Shown here one piece after another: positions 11,100 through 21,866 of a stretch of DNA of 64,000 bases. The stretch covers positions 2,304,168 through 2,368,167 of the forward strand of contig BCKC01000003.1 in NCBI GenBank assembly GCA_001600455.1, written 5' to 3'. The stretch is from Endocalyx cinctus. Its lineage: Eukaryota > Ascomycota > Sordariomycetes > Amphisphaeriales > Apiosporaceae. Below the pieces are notes generated by a model. It had not been told where the DNA came from. It did no database searches and was given only the letters and a program-made list of their open reading frames with translations. How positions within the stretch are numbered: position 1 is the stretch's first letter; every line of letters begins with the position of its first letter. Both the position numbers and the translations under genes were made by a program.

Positions 11100-12450
11100 C
11101 CGCCGTCGGCCGTTTCATTAAAGTAGTGCTGGCTAAAGCCCCCGTCATACTGAGATGTCTCTCTGGGGAGAGATTTTAGAGTGAGCGATCACAAAATCGG
11201 CCATACCCTTACAAGAAAGAAGATCTTCTCTTCAGAAGCGGGAAGGACTAACTAAATTGGTTTAAATTAACGTTCCCTACTCCTAGCCAATGATTTTACC
11301 TGTCAACTAGGTATAAAAATCGGAATTCACAGTCTTTGCTCGTGACAATTACTTACACGCATGGACTTAACTTTGTTCGGTCAATACCAAACACATCATA
11401 TCATCTTGTTACGATGACATTCGCAACACTGACTAAGAGTAATTCCTAACTTTTCTTCTTTTCTAAACTGCGCTGTCATAATTCCTAGGCTTGGTTCCTG
11501 CAGTAGGGCGATTCCTAAGTTTCACCACTGAAAAGTCTACTTAGCCAATGTTAGTATATTTAACATCTTGTGTGTGTTATTTTTTTCCCTCCTCAGGCGC
11601 CACAGATTTCATCATCTTTTTCACCCTGGTCAAAGGCGTCTACCATTTCGAGTCTATGATCAATTCATTTCGCGCAAATCGCGATTCTCTCTCCAAAACG
11701 GGAATTTTTCACGACCATTCAACTGCAACTATCCCAAAAAAACGATCGTCGCTAAAATGACGTTTACCGTACGCAGCGAAGCTACACTTTCGTATGGGTT
11801 CAGCGCCAAAGTGGTACTCTGCCAGCGAAATTTCAGCTATGGTGGGACGGTTCGATCGCAAATTTTACCCGGAAGCCGAAAATGTGCATTATTCGGGCTT
11901 ATCAGGCTTATTCAGGTCGGCGACCAGCCAAATTAACACCGGCGAAGATTATGTCTTGGCGGCATCTCGGAAAGCCAGCGGGAGCCAGCCAGCTGTCAGC
12001 TGAATTTGAACCCTGCAACGACTGGGCTTCCGGTGTGCAGCAAGACGATCGTTAATAGGCCGTACGAAACCGCTGCCTGCTGTGACTATCTCAACTGCAT
12101 GTTTTAGAAAAATACGGCTTTCGAGTTTCACAAAGTTACGGTAAGAACCCGCGATGTTCCGTCCGCTTCTGCTGCTCAGTCCCCTCTCCCCGTACCCTTT
12201 ACCCAAATTATGATCCTCTTTTTTTTTTTTTGTCAGCCATCGGGACCTTGCAGAAAGCACAGGTAGTGTTCGTGTGCTCTTCGAGGATATGATTACGAGG
12301 TGAGCAAGTGACACACGCAGCTAGTCTTCTTACCGATGGGTCTAGTTTCCCAAACTGGGCAATGCCACAGAGCTAGGCGGATGTTGATCCGTCTGGCCCA
12401 CGGCCTATAAGACACGAGTGACTAAGACATCTTCTCTCTTGCTCTACGTT
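11100..12450. other. Less AT-rich intergenic island, no gene recognised
   Basis: This stretch is richer in C, G and CpG than its flanks, especially 11600-12200, and holds several overlapping open frames of about 70-120 codons on both strands. None shows a known domain, and the frames are mutually exclusive. A polypyrimidine-CAG that looks like a splice acceptor occurs near 11580-11597. It could be a decayed gene or transposon, a non-coding RNA or a regulatory block. The sequence alone does not decide. Confidence 0.35.
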
Positions 12451-13857
12451 TTACTCCATTACCATGGACTTGGGATGTCGGCGTCTATTCATATGACGGT
12501 AATAACTCGTGATGAGCGACGCACGAAGTATGGTTGGTGGTGTATAATTCGTTGGATCTAAATGCATTGCAGGTGCGGTAGTAGGTGGCGGCAAATTCCT
12601 CCCCGATGATAACAGAAACAACAGTTAACCAACTGCCGACGCAGCCATTTCTCATGCCACTTACATTACCCGCATGTGATTTACATTTTCCTCTGCACGA
12701 AGTTAAATGCATACTATACTAACACCTGTAAGCCTATAAGTTATGACCTATCAAAAATGACCAAATAAGAGAGCAAGAGAGGGAGAAGGAAAAAAAAAAA
12801 AAAAAGAGATGAGAGGTGGTTAGGTGGCAAGAATTATTCGTCGTGTCTGCCCTAATTAAGACTTAAGATTAAGCTGAAGTTTTGCTGTTTATTATTGACA
12901 AGGTCTGGGGTAGCTAAGGTTACCGCCAGGACGGAACCATACTAAAAGTCAGACGCAAGGGAGTTTCCGTTTATTCTGCAATTTTCTTTGGTTAACATCT
13001 GTTTTCCTTTCTACGAAACATCCCCCATCCCCCATCCCCCATAAGACAAAGCCATATAGACAAGGTGCGAAGAAAGAAGAAGAAAAAAAAACCCTTACAG
13101 TACTTCTACGTTCTTCTACATTCATTATATATACAAGCTATGATTTTAGAAGGAAAATCTTTTTTTCTCCCGCCTTCTCAGATTTCTTATTCTTGTTCTA
13201 CATGAGGTATATTCGCTATCTGTTTCTCTTACTTCGCCTACAAGCCGTTTACTCCACTCTAATTTAAAAAACTCGAGGGCTACAAATCAAAGAATCATGA
13301 AACCGGAATCTAAAAAGAAAGAAAAAAAAAAAAGAATAAGAAATCAAGAGTAGCGCTTAAGGTAGTTAATTACTGGTACACTACGCGCTCCGTGCGAGAA
13401 ATTTGAAAGATTGAAATTGAAGGTTGAAATGAGTATACTACCTAAGTATGTAGTATAAATGTACGTGTAAAATGACTGACCCCGTAAAATAAGCTACTCT
13501 AATGACAACCACCCCCTCCCCCCCCTTTCCCCCCCTCTTTTCTCCTCTCCCCAAAGAGAAAAAGAAACCAGGATCGCCGATATAGCGTTACTCCCCATCC
13601 CCCCTTTAACCCCTGTCGTGGTAGATGATCATCCAAGCTCCAAAAGCTAGTTAGTTTAAATTCAGCACAAGATTTTCAAAAAGTAGATGTAGAAAAACCC
13701 TTTTTTTCTCTCACATCACGCTTATACAAACCTAGTTTAGGCTACTTATAACTTTCTTGTGTCTGTCTGTCGATACATACACTTGATAAGTTTCGGGGAA
13801 AGGGGATGGACTGAATGTTAAGTTGGAAACATAGACCGTCTGGGTAAAGGGAAACCC

Positions 13858-13880
13858 AAAAAAAAAAAAAAAAAAAAAAA
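13858..13880. repeat. A23 homopolymer
   Basis: Uninterrupted run of 23 A in intergenic DNA. Confidence 0.9.
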
Positions 13881-13982
13881 CACCAGTATCATCGATTTAC
13901 ACTACCACCCTTTACAGAGTACTGTAGTACTGCTACAGAGTCTACACTAGTATAGTACGCATTTCCACCTGATCTTCGTCAA

Positions 13983-14000
13983 CCGGGAAGCTCTTCCCGG
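13983..14000. repeat. GC-rich hairpin, 8-bp arms
   Basis: The arms CCGGGAAG and CTTCCCGG flank CT. It is perfectly complementary and sits in an otherwise simple-repeat region with no gene nearby. Confidence 0.55.
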
Positions 14001-14505
14001 CTTCTTCCACTCGTAACTAAGCCCCCCCTCCCCCACCCCACACTACCATATCCATACAAGTACACTACCACACACCCTCCCCCGGGCACTAAACCCTGTT
14101 GCGCGTTTTGACAGCGTGCATTTTCGAGATTTCGGAGATCTATACTACGGGACGCTTGATTTATACTTCATCTTTTCTTCTACGAGAGTATCTATTTCCT
14201 CCCTTCCACCCCACTCCACCCCCTCCCCCCTCCCCTCTTCATTCTGTAATATAATCTGCTCGTCCGTGTAACCATAACAGACTGCTCAGAGAGAAGAAGC
14301 AAAAAGAGGTGGAAGTTCGTGGCCAACCTTTTAATTACGAAGCTTTTTTTTTTTTTTTACGATATATTACTCCTCTAGCAGAATAACCCAGGAATAGGAA
14401 GTGATGTTTTTATTCTAGCCTTTTATGGGCCGCTGAGATGTAGTATACATGTCGTAGCGGCAACCACGGGAAACGCGGACGCACGAGATCTTCTGTTTTA
14501 CTTTC

Positions 14506-14510
<5 letters not shown>

Positions 14511-14552
<42 letters not shown>
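14511..14552. repeat. Dinucleotide microsatellite (TC)21
   Basis: About 21 uninterrupted TC units inside a longer polypyrimidine stretch that runs to about 14600. Polypurine/polypyrimidine mirror tracts of this kind can form triplex DNA. No gene is adjacent. Confidence 0.95.
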
Positions 14553-14556
<4 letters not shown>

Positions 14557-14944
14557 ACTTTCTCACTTTTCCTTTGCATTGTTTCTTTTTCTCCCCTCCC
14601 TCTAATGCATACTCACGAGGAGACGTGAAACACACCGAAGATATATATATAAACAAGGGAAGAAGAAGGAAAAGCGCGAAGCGAAGCGAAGGGTAATGTA
14701 ACTTGCTTGATTAGACTACGCGCTTCTTGCTAGTTAGTCATGGTAAAATTATCCGAGACACCAAAAAAAAAAAAAAATTTTCAACCAAATAAGAAGATGA
14801 CGAGAAGGGAGAGAGAGGATAGAGTACAGTTACGCGCATGGGTTTCTCCGTGCTGACAGTTTTTTTAAGCAACTACGCTACGTTACGCTTAGGCTTAGGC
14901 TTAAGTGGCAGAATGAAGTAACAACGGGCAGGGTTGTTGTCTCT

Positions 14945-14975
<31 letters not shown>

Positions 14976-15252
14976 TTCTCTCGTTCAATACAATACGATC
15001 GACGACGCCATACAATTCCCGGTGATGATCCGTCCTGTGACGTGACAAGAAATACCCTATCCACGCTACGTACTGTATGTATCGTACGAGAGCCTCGCTC
15101 ATTAGTGTAGTGTTAAAAACCTAAGGGAAAAGGGACATGAAATTACTCGCTAGCAGGTGGTACCCCCCAATGTACTGATTCGTGACCCAAGTAATTCTTG
15201 GTGGGTCTTTATCATAGTACTCCGTATACATTAATTTTTATCTCCCATTCAC

Positions 15253-15275
15253 TTTTTTTTTTTTTTTTTTTTTTT
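15253..15275. repeat. T23 homopolymer
   Basis: Uninterrupted run of 23 T in intergenic DNA. Confidence 0.9.
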
Positions 15276-16547
15276 AATGAAAGATATCTATCCCGTGACA
15301 AAATGACAAGGACATGGGAGGTAAACATTGAGTTACATATGATAGCGGAATTTGGTTGAAAAAATGATCCAATGAGCGGCTCGTGCAGACGGCACCGCCT
15401 TGGGCGGCTTCGATAAATGCGAAGTACCGCTAGTTTCCCTGTTGATCTTCATTTTGGCAAGGGGTACCAGGGACGTCATTTTCGACCTCGCTCCAGGATA
15501 ACCTAGTTTGGCTCTACCGCGCCAAGATCGCTCATTTCTCGGATCTTTCCAGATTTAATATATAATAATTCTTACCCTGCAGTAACACTTTTGTGTATAT
15601 GTACTGGTTAGAGTGGAATAAAAGAAGAGAGAGATTAAGTAGTGTGAAGTACACGAATTAAAGCAAGGTTAGGGTAGTCATACCCTCCTGTAACCAGGTT
15701 AAAAAAAATTATACAGTAGTGAGGTGTTTGTGATAATGTCGGTCCCTTGCAGTGGCCTACCTGTTGCAACGGTGATGAAGAAAAACCAAGAAAGATTAGG
15801 GAAAGGGTCCAATCTAGCCTCATATATCTCGCGTTTTTCAAGGGTTATACCATATTTTCTTTTCGCTATAGAACCTCTGACGGCGGTCTGACCTTGTTTT
15901 ACTAACTATATTGCTTTCCTTTTTTTTTTCTCGTCGTACGATGCGGTGAAAGAAGATCTCGTAGAAAGTTAATTCACTCCTAATAAAAACTGCTGATGAT
16001 ATAATGATGTATTTGCGGAGTAATATCAAAGCTTCTCGACCTTGACATCATACGTGATAAAAACCCAGATTCTCCTCATCGTACGTATATTCATCTCTAT
16101 GTACAGTACAACTCAATTCAACGTAGCCATTCTTACTTGCGGCAAATCTATTGGATCACGCGGTCTATACACTACGCCGCAAATATCACGTCCCGAGTTT
16201 TCCGAGCGTGTATGTCGATCTATACATGTTTTTTCAAGCCCAACAAAAAAAAATCCAGCAGGATCTTAAAAACGTCACTTTTTTTCTTTTTTCTTTCTCG
16301 CCAGGGGTCTCAATATGCCGGGGAGATTATGCAGGCTTGTGGTGACTGATCATCAAAAAGATGACAGACCTCGGTGTAGGGTGGTGAGTTGTCATGTGCT
16401 TATCCCTCCCACCCCAGATGCCAAACGAGGACTAGCAAGCTCTTTTGACCCACTACTTTCTCTCTCGAAAAAAGTTTTCACAGCTCCCCTGTCGTCTCCC
16501 CCCCTCTCAAGGGGAAAAAAAAAACACCCCAAGACAATATCCCTAGA

Positions 16548-17125
16548 CTAGATAGGGAAGATCAGCGCATCGGAAATCCGCAGCGTGACTTTCTTGTCGC
16601 CCCCACCCCCTCCGACGCCGCCGACGAGCTTGACGGAGCGCAGGTCCTCGACGACCCAATCGGGCCCGGCCTCGACGACCTGCTCGACGGTGTGGCTGGT
16701 GACGAGCCCGAGGACTTTACATCCGGCGGCCTTGCCGGCGCGGATGCCGGCGGGGCTGTCCTCGAAGACGAGCACGTCGGCCGCGTCGGCCGGCAGGCCG
16801 AGCTTCGCCGATTTCCCCATGAGGTACCCCTCCGGGTCGGGCTTGCCGTTGGCGACCGACTCGGCCGTCACGAGGTGAGGCGGGCGCGGCAGGTCCAGCG
16901 CTTCGAGCCAGCCCGATACCAAGGGGACCGTCCCCGACGTGACGATCGCCCAGGGCGCGTCCGCGGCGACGAGCGCGTCCAGCAGGGTGCGCGCCCCGGG
17001 GATCTCGACCGCGTCCGAGCCGTAGAGCTTGGGTAGGAGTCCTTCTAGGTGTCTTACGTCTAAGGTTCCGTATTAAGATTCGTTAATGAGGGAGTGGACG
17101 TGCATACGTAGACAAGGGGAGAGCC

Positions 17126-17156
<31 letters not shown>

Positions 17157-17645
17157 TAGGGATTAGGGGATGCGGCATTCAAGAAAAGGATACAGAGTGC
17201 GGGCCAGTGAGAATCTTCTCCCAGAAGGATTAGTTAGGGATTTGACCTGGTTAGATATCCGATGTCTGTGCCCGCACCAATCATTCTTGCCTTGAAGTCT
17301 GTCTGCGTTGATCGGTAGAATGAAACCAGGGAATGGTTGAACACGTACAGTCCCAATTTGCCTTCTCGGGGCAGAGAATTTTGAGCATATCGATACTTCT
17401 TCGGCCATGCGACGTCTGTAAGATGACGGCGGGATCAACGCCGATGTCTTTGCCTATGCTTTTGTAGCGGTGTTAGAAGATAGGCGGACGAAAGTTTATA
17501 ACCTGGCGCACGTAACTCACGTATGCCAGTGCTTCACTACTGCGTCGGTCGAATCGATTATTGTCCCGTCCATATCAAATAGGAGACCACTAAAAGTGAC
17601 CTCGACGGGTGGTGCGGCATATTCCATACTCGATTTCTCTTCCAT
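16548..17645 (-). CDS. HAD-superfamily sugar/polyol phosphatase, GPP1-like, 248 aa, three exons
   Basis: Exons are 17645-17521, 17458-17349 and 17059-16548. Introns are 62 bp (17459-17520) and an unusually long 289 bp (17060-17348). Family motifs are intact: DMDGT at residues 24-28 (nucleophile D24, acid/base D26), VTSGT at 118-122 (motif II), GKPDP at 150-154 (K151, motif III) and VFEDSPAG at 176-183 (E178/D179, Mg2+ site). HGRRS and YVRHLEG/LPKLYG match the cap region of yeast glycerol-3-phosphatase (Gpp1/Gpp2) and 2-deoxyglucose-6-phosphatase. The product should be a cytosolic Mg2+-dependent phosphatase. If the substrate is glycerol-3-phosphate it makes glycerol for osmotic balance; substrate choice cannot be read from the motifs. 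The exon 2/exon 3 junction (T|AC = Tyr79) restores the expected family sequence, which supports the long intron. The gene is divergent from NUG1 with 547 bp between start codons. Confidence 0.92.
17126..17154. repeat. A29 homopolymer inside intron 2 of the phosphatase gene (T29 in the sense strand)
   Basis: Twenty-nine uninterrupted A on the plus strand. In the sense strand it is a T29 tract 66 nt before the acceptor, so it adds a very strong pyrimidine tract to an intron already much longer than the others in the window. Confidence 0.9.
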
Positions 17646-18192
17646 TTCGCTTCGTTCCTTTAACTGATAAGCTGTAGGTACCTGATTAACTTTTCCCTAT
17701 CTTTTTCACTTCAACACATTAATATATCAAGATTTTATAAATATAAATATGTAGGTATATGTAGAGCTTGTTATTATATATAAGTACTTTGTAGTAATAT
17801 AGGAGGAAGAAGGACAAGCGTTATTAAAGATTTAAGGTTTATCTGTATTAAGTAACTCCGCCCCCGCCTACTATTGTATGAAGCCATCGTGGACTCCGTC
17901 TCACTAAGCAATCTTGGCTTTAGGGGTTTTAGGGGCTTCAGAGGCAGTTATAAACACTGTTATAGGGATGGGAGGGGTGATTGATTACATTGGTGCTTTT
18001 TATCTTATCTTGATAAAGAAAATACTAGGCGAATTTAGTGGGGGAAGTAAATAATTTTGGCGGTCAAGCTTGGCAGAATTGCAATTCACCTAAAAAAAAA
18101 AAAGTAAAATAATTTTTAGGGATATCCCACTTAGAAGCAGCCTTTTTTTTTGTAAATAGATACCGCTGTTTCTTGCGACGTTAAAGCAAAAG
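17646..18192. promoter_or_regulatory. Shared divergent promoter of the GPP1-like gene and NUG1
   Basis: These 547 bp separate two start codons facing outwards, so both core promoters and 5' leaders lie here. Pyrimidine-rich and AT-rich stretches are present on both sides, and the AGGGG cluster lies near the middle. No coding frame is convincing. Confidence 0.7.
17919..17977 (+). promoter_or_regulatory. Cluster of three AGGGG (STRE-like) sites
   Basis: AGGGG occurs at 17922-17926, 17931-17935 and 17973-17977, all on the same strand. The first two lie in a TTTAGGGG direct repeat. AGGGG is the stress response element core bound by Msn2/4-type zinc fingers in yeast, and Gpp genes there are stress-induced. 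Function here is inferred. The sites are about equidistant from the NUG1 start, so they could serve either gene. Confidence 0.35.
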
Positions 18193-19893
18193 ATGGCTGG
18201 CAGTATAAACAAACCGAAGAGTTAGTATACCATTACTTTAAGCTGAAGTAATTGAACTTTAGGTACTAATATTACATTTCATCTTATAGAACCCAAGTCG
18301 AAACGTACACCCGTACGTCTAAGACATAAAATCGAGAAGGCGTCCGCGGCGAAGCAGCGCAAAGCTAGAAAAGAAGCAAAGAAAAACCCACAATGGAAGT
18401 CGAAGCTAAAGAAGGATCCCGGAATCCCAAACTTGTTCCCGTACAAGGAAAAAATTCTCCATGAGATCGAAGAGGGTCGACGGAAAAAGCAAGAGGAACA
18501 GCAGCGGCGACGAGAGATGGCCAAAGCTGCCAAGATGGGCGCCGACGTCGACGAGGTCGACGACCAGGAAGAAGAGCTGGATAACAGCGACGAGGACTTC
18601 GACGGCTTCGAAGACGACGACGCAATGGACGAAGATGACGTCGGAGACGACTCGAATCCTATGGCAGCTCTTATAGCTAGCGCAAGAGCGGCTGCCGAAA
18701 AATACGATCGAGAGCTTGAGAGCGGAGACGATATGGTCCAAGATTACTCCGAAGACGACGATGACTCCGACGGAGGCGCTGATCTTGTCGCACAATCTTC
18801 ATCCAGAAAAGCCCATGACAAGGTCTTCAAGAATGTGGTCGAGCAAGCCGATGTAGTCCTATACGTGCTCGACGCTCGTGATCCGGAAGGAACTAGATCC
18901 AGGGAGGTTGAGCGAATGGTTATGGCCGCAGCGAGTGGCGGGAAACGATTAATACTCATCTTGAACAAGATCGATCTAATCCCACCTAATGTCCTCAAGG
19001 ATTGGCTTGCCTACCTTCGACGATACTTCCCTACACTTCCTCTACGTGCTTCTGGCTCGGCTCCGAATGCGCACACCTTCAATCACAAGGAACTCACTGT
19101 TCAGAGCACATCATCTACTTTGTTCAAGTCTTTGAAGTCTTATGCCGCAACCCAACAACTCAAACGGGCCGTCTCTGTCGGTGTTATTGGATACCCTAAC
19201 GTCGGAAAGTCGTCTGTTATCAACGCGCTTCTTTCTCGGTTAGGTAGCAGGGGTGCGGCAGCATGTCCGGCCGGTGCTGAAGCCGGTGTTACTACGAGCA
19301 TCCGCGCTGTTAAGTTGGATAGTAAGCTCACTTTACTCGATTCGCCTGGTATAATATTCCCGTCGGCGCCAACGGATGGTGATTCGTCCAAGAAGGCACG
19401 AAATGCTATCGAGGCGCACGCCCACCTCATACTTCTGAACGCTGTTCCGCCGAAGCAGATTGATGACCCGGTACCTGCCGTTACCTTACTGCTGAAGAGG
19501 CTCTCCGCATCGCCTGAGTTGCTTCAGAAGCTCATGGACGTCTATGACCTCCCGCCGCTTCTGACCTCTCCCGATGGCGATTCTACGACGGATTTCCTAG
19601 TCCAGGTTGCTCGAAAGAGAGGCAGGCTCAGTCGTGGCGGTATCCCAAATATAAGCTCGGCCGCGATGACGGTTGTGACGGACTGGCGTGATGGACGTAT
19701 CCAGGGTTGGACGGACGCCCCGGTCCTGCCAGTCCTGACCCAGACTATTACAAAAGGCAGCGAGGCTGATTCGGAAGTCATGCCGGACCAGAAGGAGATC
19801 GTGACTGAATGGGCCAAAGAATTCAAGCTCGAGGGTCTGTGGGGTGATGATACGGATGATGCGAAGACGGGAGATGTTGTCATGGAGTCATGA
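18193..19893 (+). CDS. NUG1: NUG1, nuclear/nucleolar GTP-binding protein for 60S assembly, 543 aa
   Basis: Circularly permuted GTPase of the YlqF/YawG (nucleostemin/GNL3) family, which acts in nucleolar maturation and export of pre-60S ribosomal particles. Exon 1 is only 28 nt (18193-18220). The intron is 18221-18289 (GTTAGT donor, TACTAAT branch, TATAG acceptor) and exon 2 is 18290-19893. The Lys-rich N-terminus (residues 1-60) with KSKRTPVRLRHKIEKA and DPGIPNLFPYK is the typical basic nucleolar-targeting and RNA-binding region, followed by a coiled-coil-like basic stretch and an acidic run (about 95-125). The permuted G-motifs appear in the order G4 NKID (235-238), G1 GYPNVGKS (310-317) and G3 DSPG (360-363). 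Yeast Nug1 is 520 aa, so the length fits. Without the tiny first exon the protein would lack its conserved start. It converges with the reductase gene. Confidence 0.96.
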
Positions 19894-20720
19894 TCGGATA
19901 TACCTTTATTATCATTGCGAGATTTCTAAACTTTGACCTCGAGGCGTTTGGAGAATAGGAAAAAGGCTTTAATATACTCAAGAGATTATTATATTACAAA
20001 CCACATCTTTTTATGATAAATATCTGTGCTTCGTACTCTACCACAAGAAAATGGACAGATGTGAATTAACATTATCATAGGTATCCAAGCAATTTAAGGT
20101 TAGGCGCGTTTGTTGCGTTCCTGATGCTTCAATGTCACTGCTAATTGGTGATTTGGGTTGTAACCCTTTTTTTTTTTCCCTAGAAGCTGTGACGTTTATG
20201 AAGCTTCGATAGATGTTATATCTATTCGCATATTAAAGTTTATCTTCGGAGTTCGAAATTAATGATCGAGATTAGACGATCGTTAAGTTTAATAATAGCA
20301 AACGATAGACCCTCATAGGCGCGCGTAACTACCTCTTTTCAGAATTTATTATTTGGCTCATATAGCAGCAAACAATAGTCAACTTTGTCCAATGGCCAGG
20401 ACTTAGGTTCGGATGACTCTGACCATCTTATATCAAAACACATTTGTACTATGATGCTATTCTCGGAACGGAGATTTCAGTTAGAGTAGTGAGGAAGTGA
20501 TCCGTCAAAATAGAAAGACAAGGTGTGGTTTTATAAAGATGATTCTATACTTGGTTGTAATTAACTATCTGTAGTAACTATGGTGTAGCACAGCTGCATG
20601 GACGTCTTGATCACTAAGATTATTATCTATTGATACCTACTTCTAAAAAGTTTAATATACTCTTTCTATAGTCTAGAGCTTCGCCGAGAAAAAAAAGGAG
20701 AAAAATAAAATAAAATAAAA
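19894..20720. other. Convergent intergenic region between NUG1 and the reductase gene
   Basis: Both flanking genes end here, so this stretch should hold two 3' UTRs and their polyadenylation signals. It is AT-rich, has T- and A-runs near 20168-20178 and 20690-20720, and shows no open frame worth calling. Confidence 0.6.
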
Positions 20721-21866
20721 TCATTTCTCCCTCGCTAACTCGAAACTACGACTCAAAGCCCTAGTCAAGAAATACAGAGTCCTAAGTATCGGGGTACTCA
20801 CACCTTTCTCCCTCCCGATCTTCACCACATTACCGACAATAGCATCAGCCTCTAGCGCCCTCCCCTCCAAAGCATCCGCCATCATAGAAGGCTGCACGCC
20901 CGGGAACGCGCGAACGCGAGCCCGTCCCAGCTGGTACTCGACTTTGTCGTCGTCGATCTCCTCGTAACCGCAAGCGCGAGCCACGGCGGCCACCTCGGAC
21001 ATGGCGTCGCGAACGAAACTCGCGGGCGTATCAACTTCGTCGTCGTTATCTTCTTTTGTCGAAGACGAGGAAGAAGAAGAAGAAGAAGAAGAAGAAACCA
21101 AAAATTCCCCGTCCCGAGACCGCGCCAAGGCGCATATCGGATTCCACGAAGCGTTCACCATCAGCTTCTCCCACCTCGGCCGCTGCACGTCCGCGTGCCA
21201 TTTCGCCTTGGCGCCGCCCCCGTCGATCATGATCTCGTCGACGAAAGACTTCGCTTTCCGGTTCCCGAAGTCGTCGTTGCCCGAGTCGGGCGTGGACGGG
21301 TATACGCCGACGTGTAGGAGCTCGACTTCCTTGTGCGTCACGGTTACAGGAGTGATCCTCGTGGCTGGGAGATAAGCGACGCAACTTAGGATGGGAGTAG
21401 TTTTCTGATCCTGATTTTCGCCGGAAGATGCGAAATACCGACGATAAGGCTCCTCGATCCCGATGCCGTTCTGGATCAGCACCACGGCCGTCCTGCCGGG
21501 CGTGACGGCCGGAGCGATCTCCTCGGCCGTCTTCTCGGTCGGCGGTAGGGCCTTGGTCGTTACCACGACGTAATCGAAGGCTTCATCTTCTCCCGGGGAA
21601 GAAGAAGAAGAAGAAGAAGCGGCGACGGCTTCGGCGACGGTCCGGACGACGCGCGGGCGAAATTTCAGCCCTTCCCCGAATATCGTCGAGTTCAGCGTAA
21701 ACCCTTCCCGCGAGGCGAGATCGTAGTTCGACCGGCATACGCACGTCACGTTCTCGGGACCGACGGCGCGGCAGAATATCCAGGCGTAGACTATGCCGAG
21801 ACTTCCTGTCCCGAAGACTAGGATTTTGGCTTTCGCCTTTCTTTCTGGGGTAATGATATCCGACAT
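20721..21866 (-). CDS. Ketopantoate reductase (PanE/ApbA) family dehydrogenase, 381 aa
   Basis: Single-exon gene. The in-frame codons upstream contain no ATG before a stop, so I chose the ATG at 21866, whose product begins MSDIITPERK. A Rossmann NADP-binding motif GTGSLG lies at residues 19-24 and QNGIG follows at about 132-136. Then come the family's conserved Lys (K234) and Asn (N238) in WEKLMVNASWN, and the C-domain acid (E339) in LEADAIVG. These match the catalytic K and E of ketopantoate reductase. The reference reaction is NADPH-dependent reduction of 2-dehydropantoate to pantoate for CoA synthesis. Fungal genomes carry several paralogues with unknown substrates, so the substrate is open. 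Two in-frame Ser runs (84-90 and 258-269), encoded by TCT/TTC-type microsatellites, insert into loops. GC-ending codons dominate. Confidence 0.88.
   Translation of the reverse strand: MSDIITPERKAKAKILVFGTGSLGIVYAWIFCRAVGPENVTCVCRSNYDLASREGFTLNSTIFGEGLKFRPRVVRTVAEAVAASSSSSSSPGEDEAFDYVVVTTKALPPTEKTAEEIAPAVTPGRTAVVLIQNGIGIEEPYRRYFASSGENQDQKTTPILSCVAYLPATRITPVTVTHKEVELLHVGVYPSTPDSGNDDFGNRKAKSFVDEIMIDGGGAKAKWHADVQRPRWEKLMVNASWNPICALARSRDGEFLVSSSSSSSSSSSSTKEDNDDEVDTPASFVRDAMSEVAAVARACGYEEIDDDKVEYQLGRARVRAFPGVQPSMMADALEGRALEADAIVGNVVKIGREKGVSTPILRTLYFLTRALSRSFELAREK
21058..21097. repeat. Coding GAA/TTC microsatellite
   Basis: A run of about nine GAA-type triplets within the reductase gene encodes most of a 12-Ser tract (residues 258-269) in the minus-strand reading. 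A shorter relative at 21599-21620 encodes the Ser run at 84-90. Both keep the frame. Confidence 0.85.

Larger units (their letters stand above)
12451..16547. other. Gene-free region, distal part, rich in simple repeats
   Basis: No supportable gene. It contains a CATCCCC tandem near 13020-13040, a C-rich stretch at 13510-13535, A23 (13858-13880), a hairpin (13983-14000), the TC21 tract (14511-14552), a second CT run near 14945-14967, a GGCTTA triplet near 14884-14903 and T23 (15253-15275). The segment 15360-15540 is locally more GC-rich but has no recognisable product. Confidence 0.5.
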
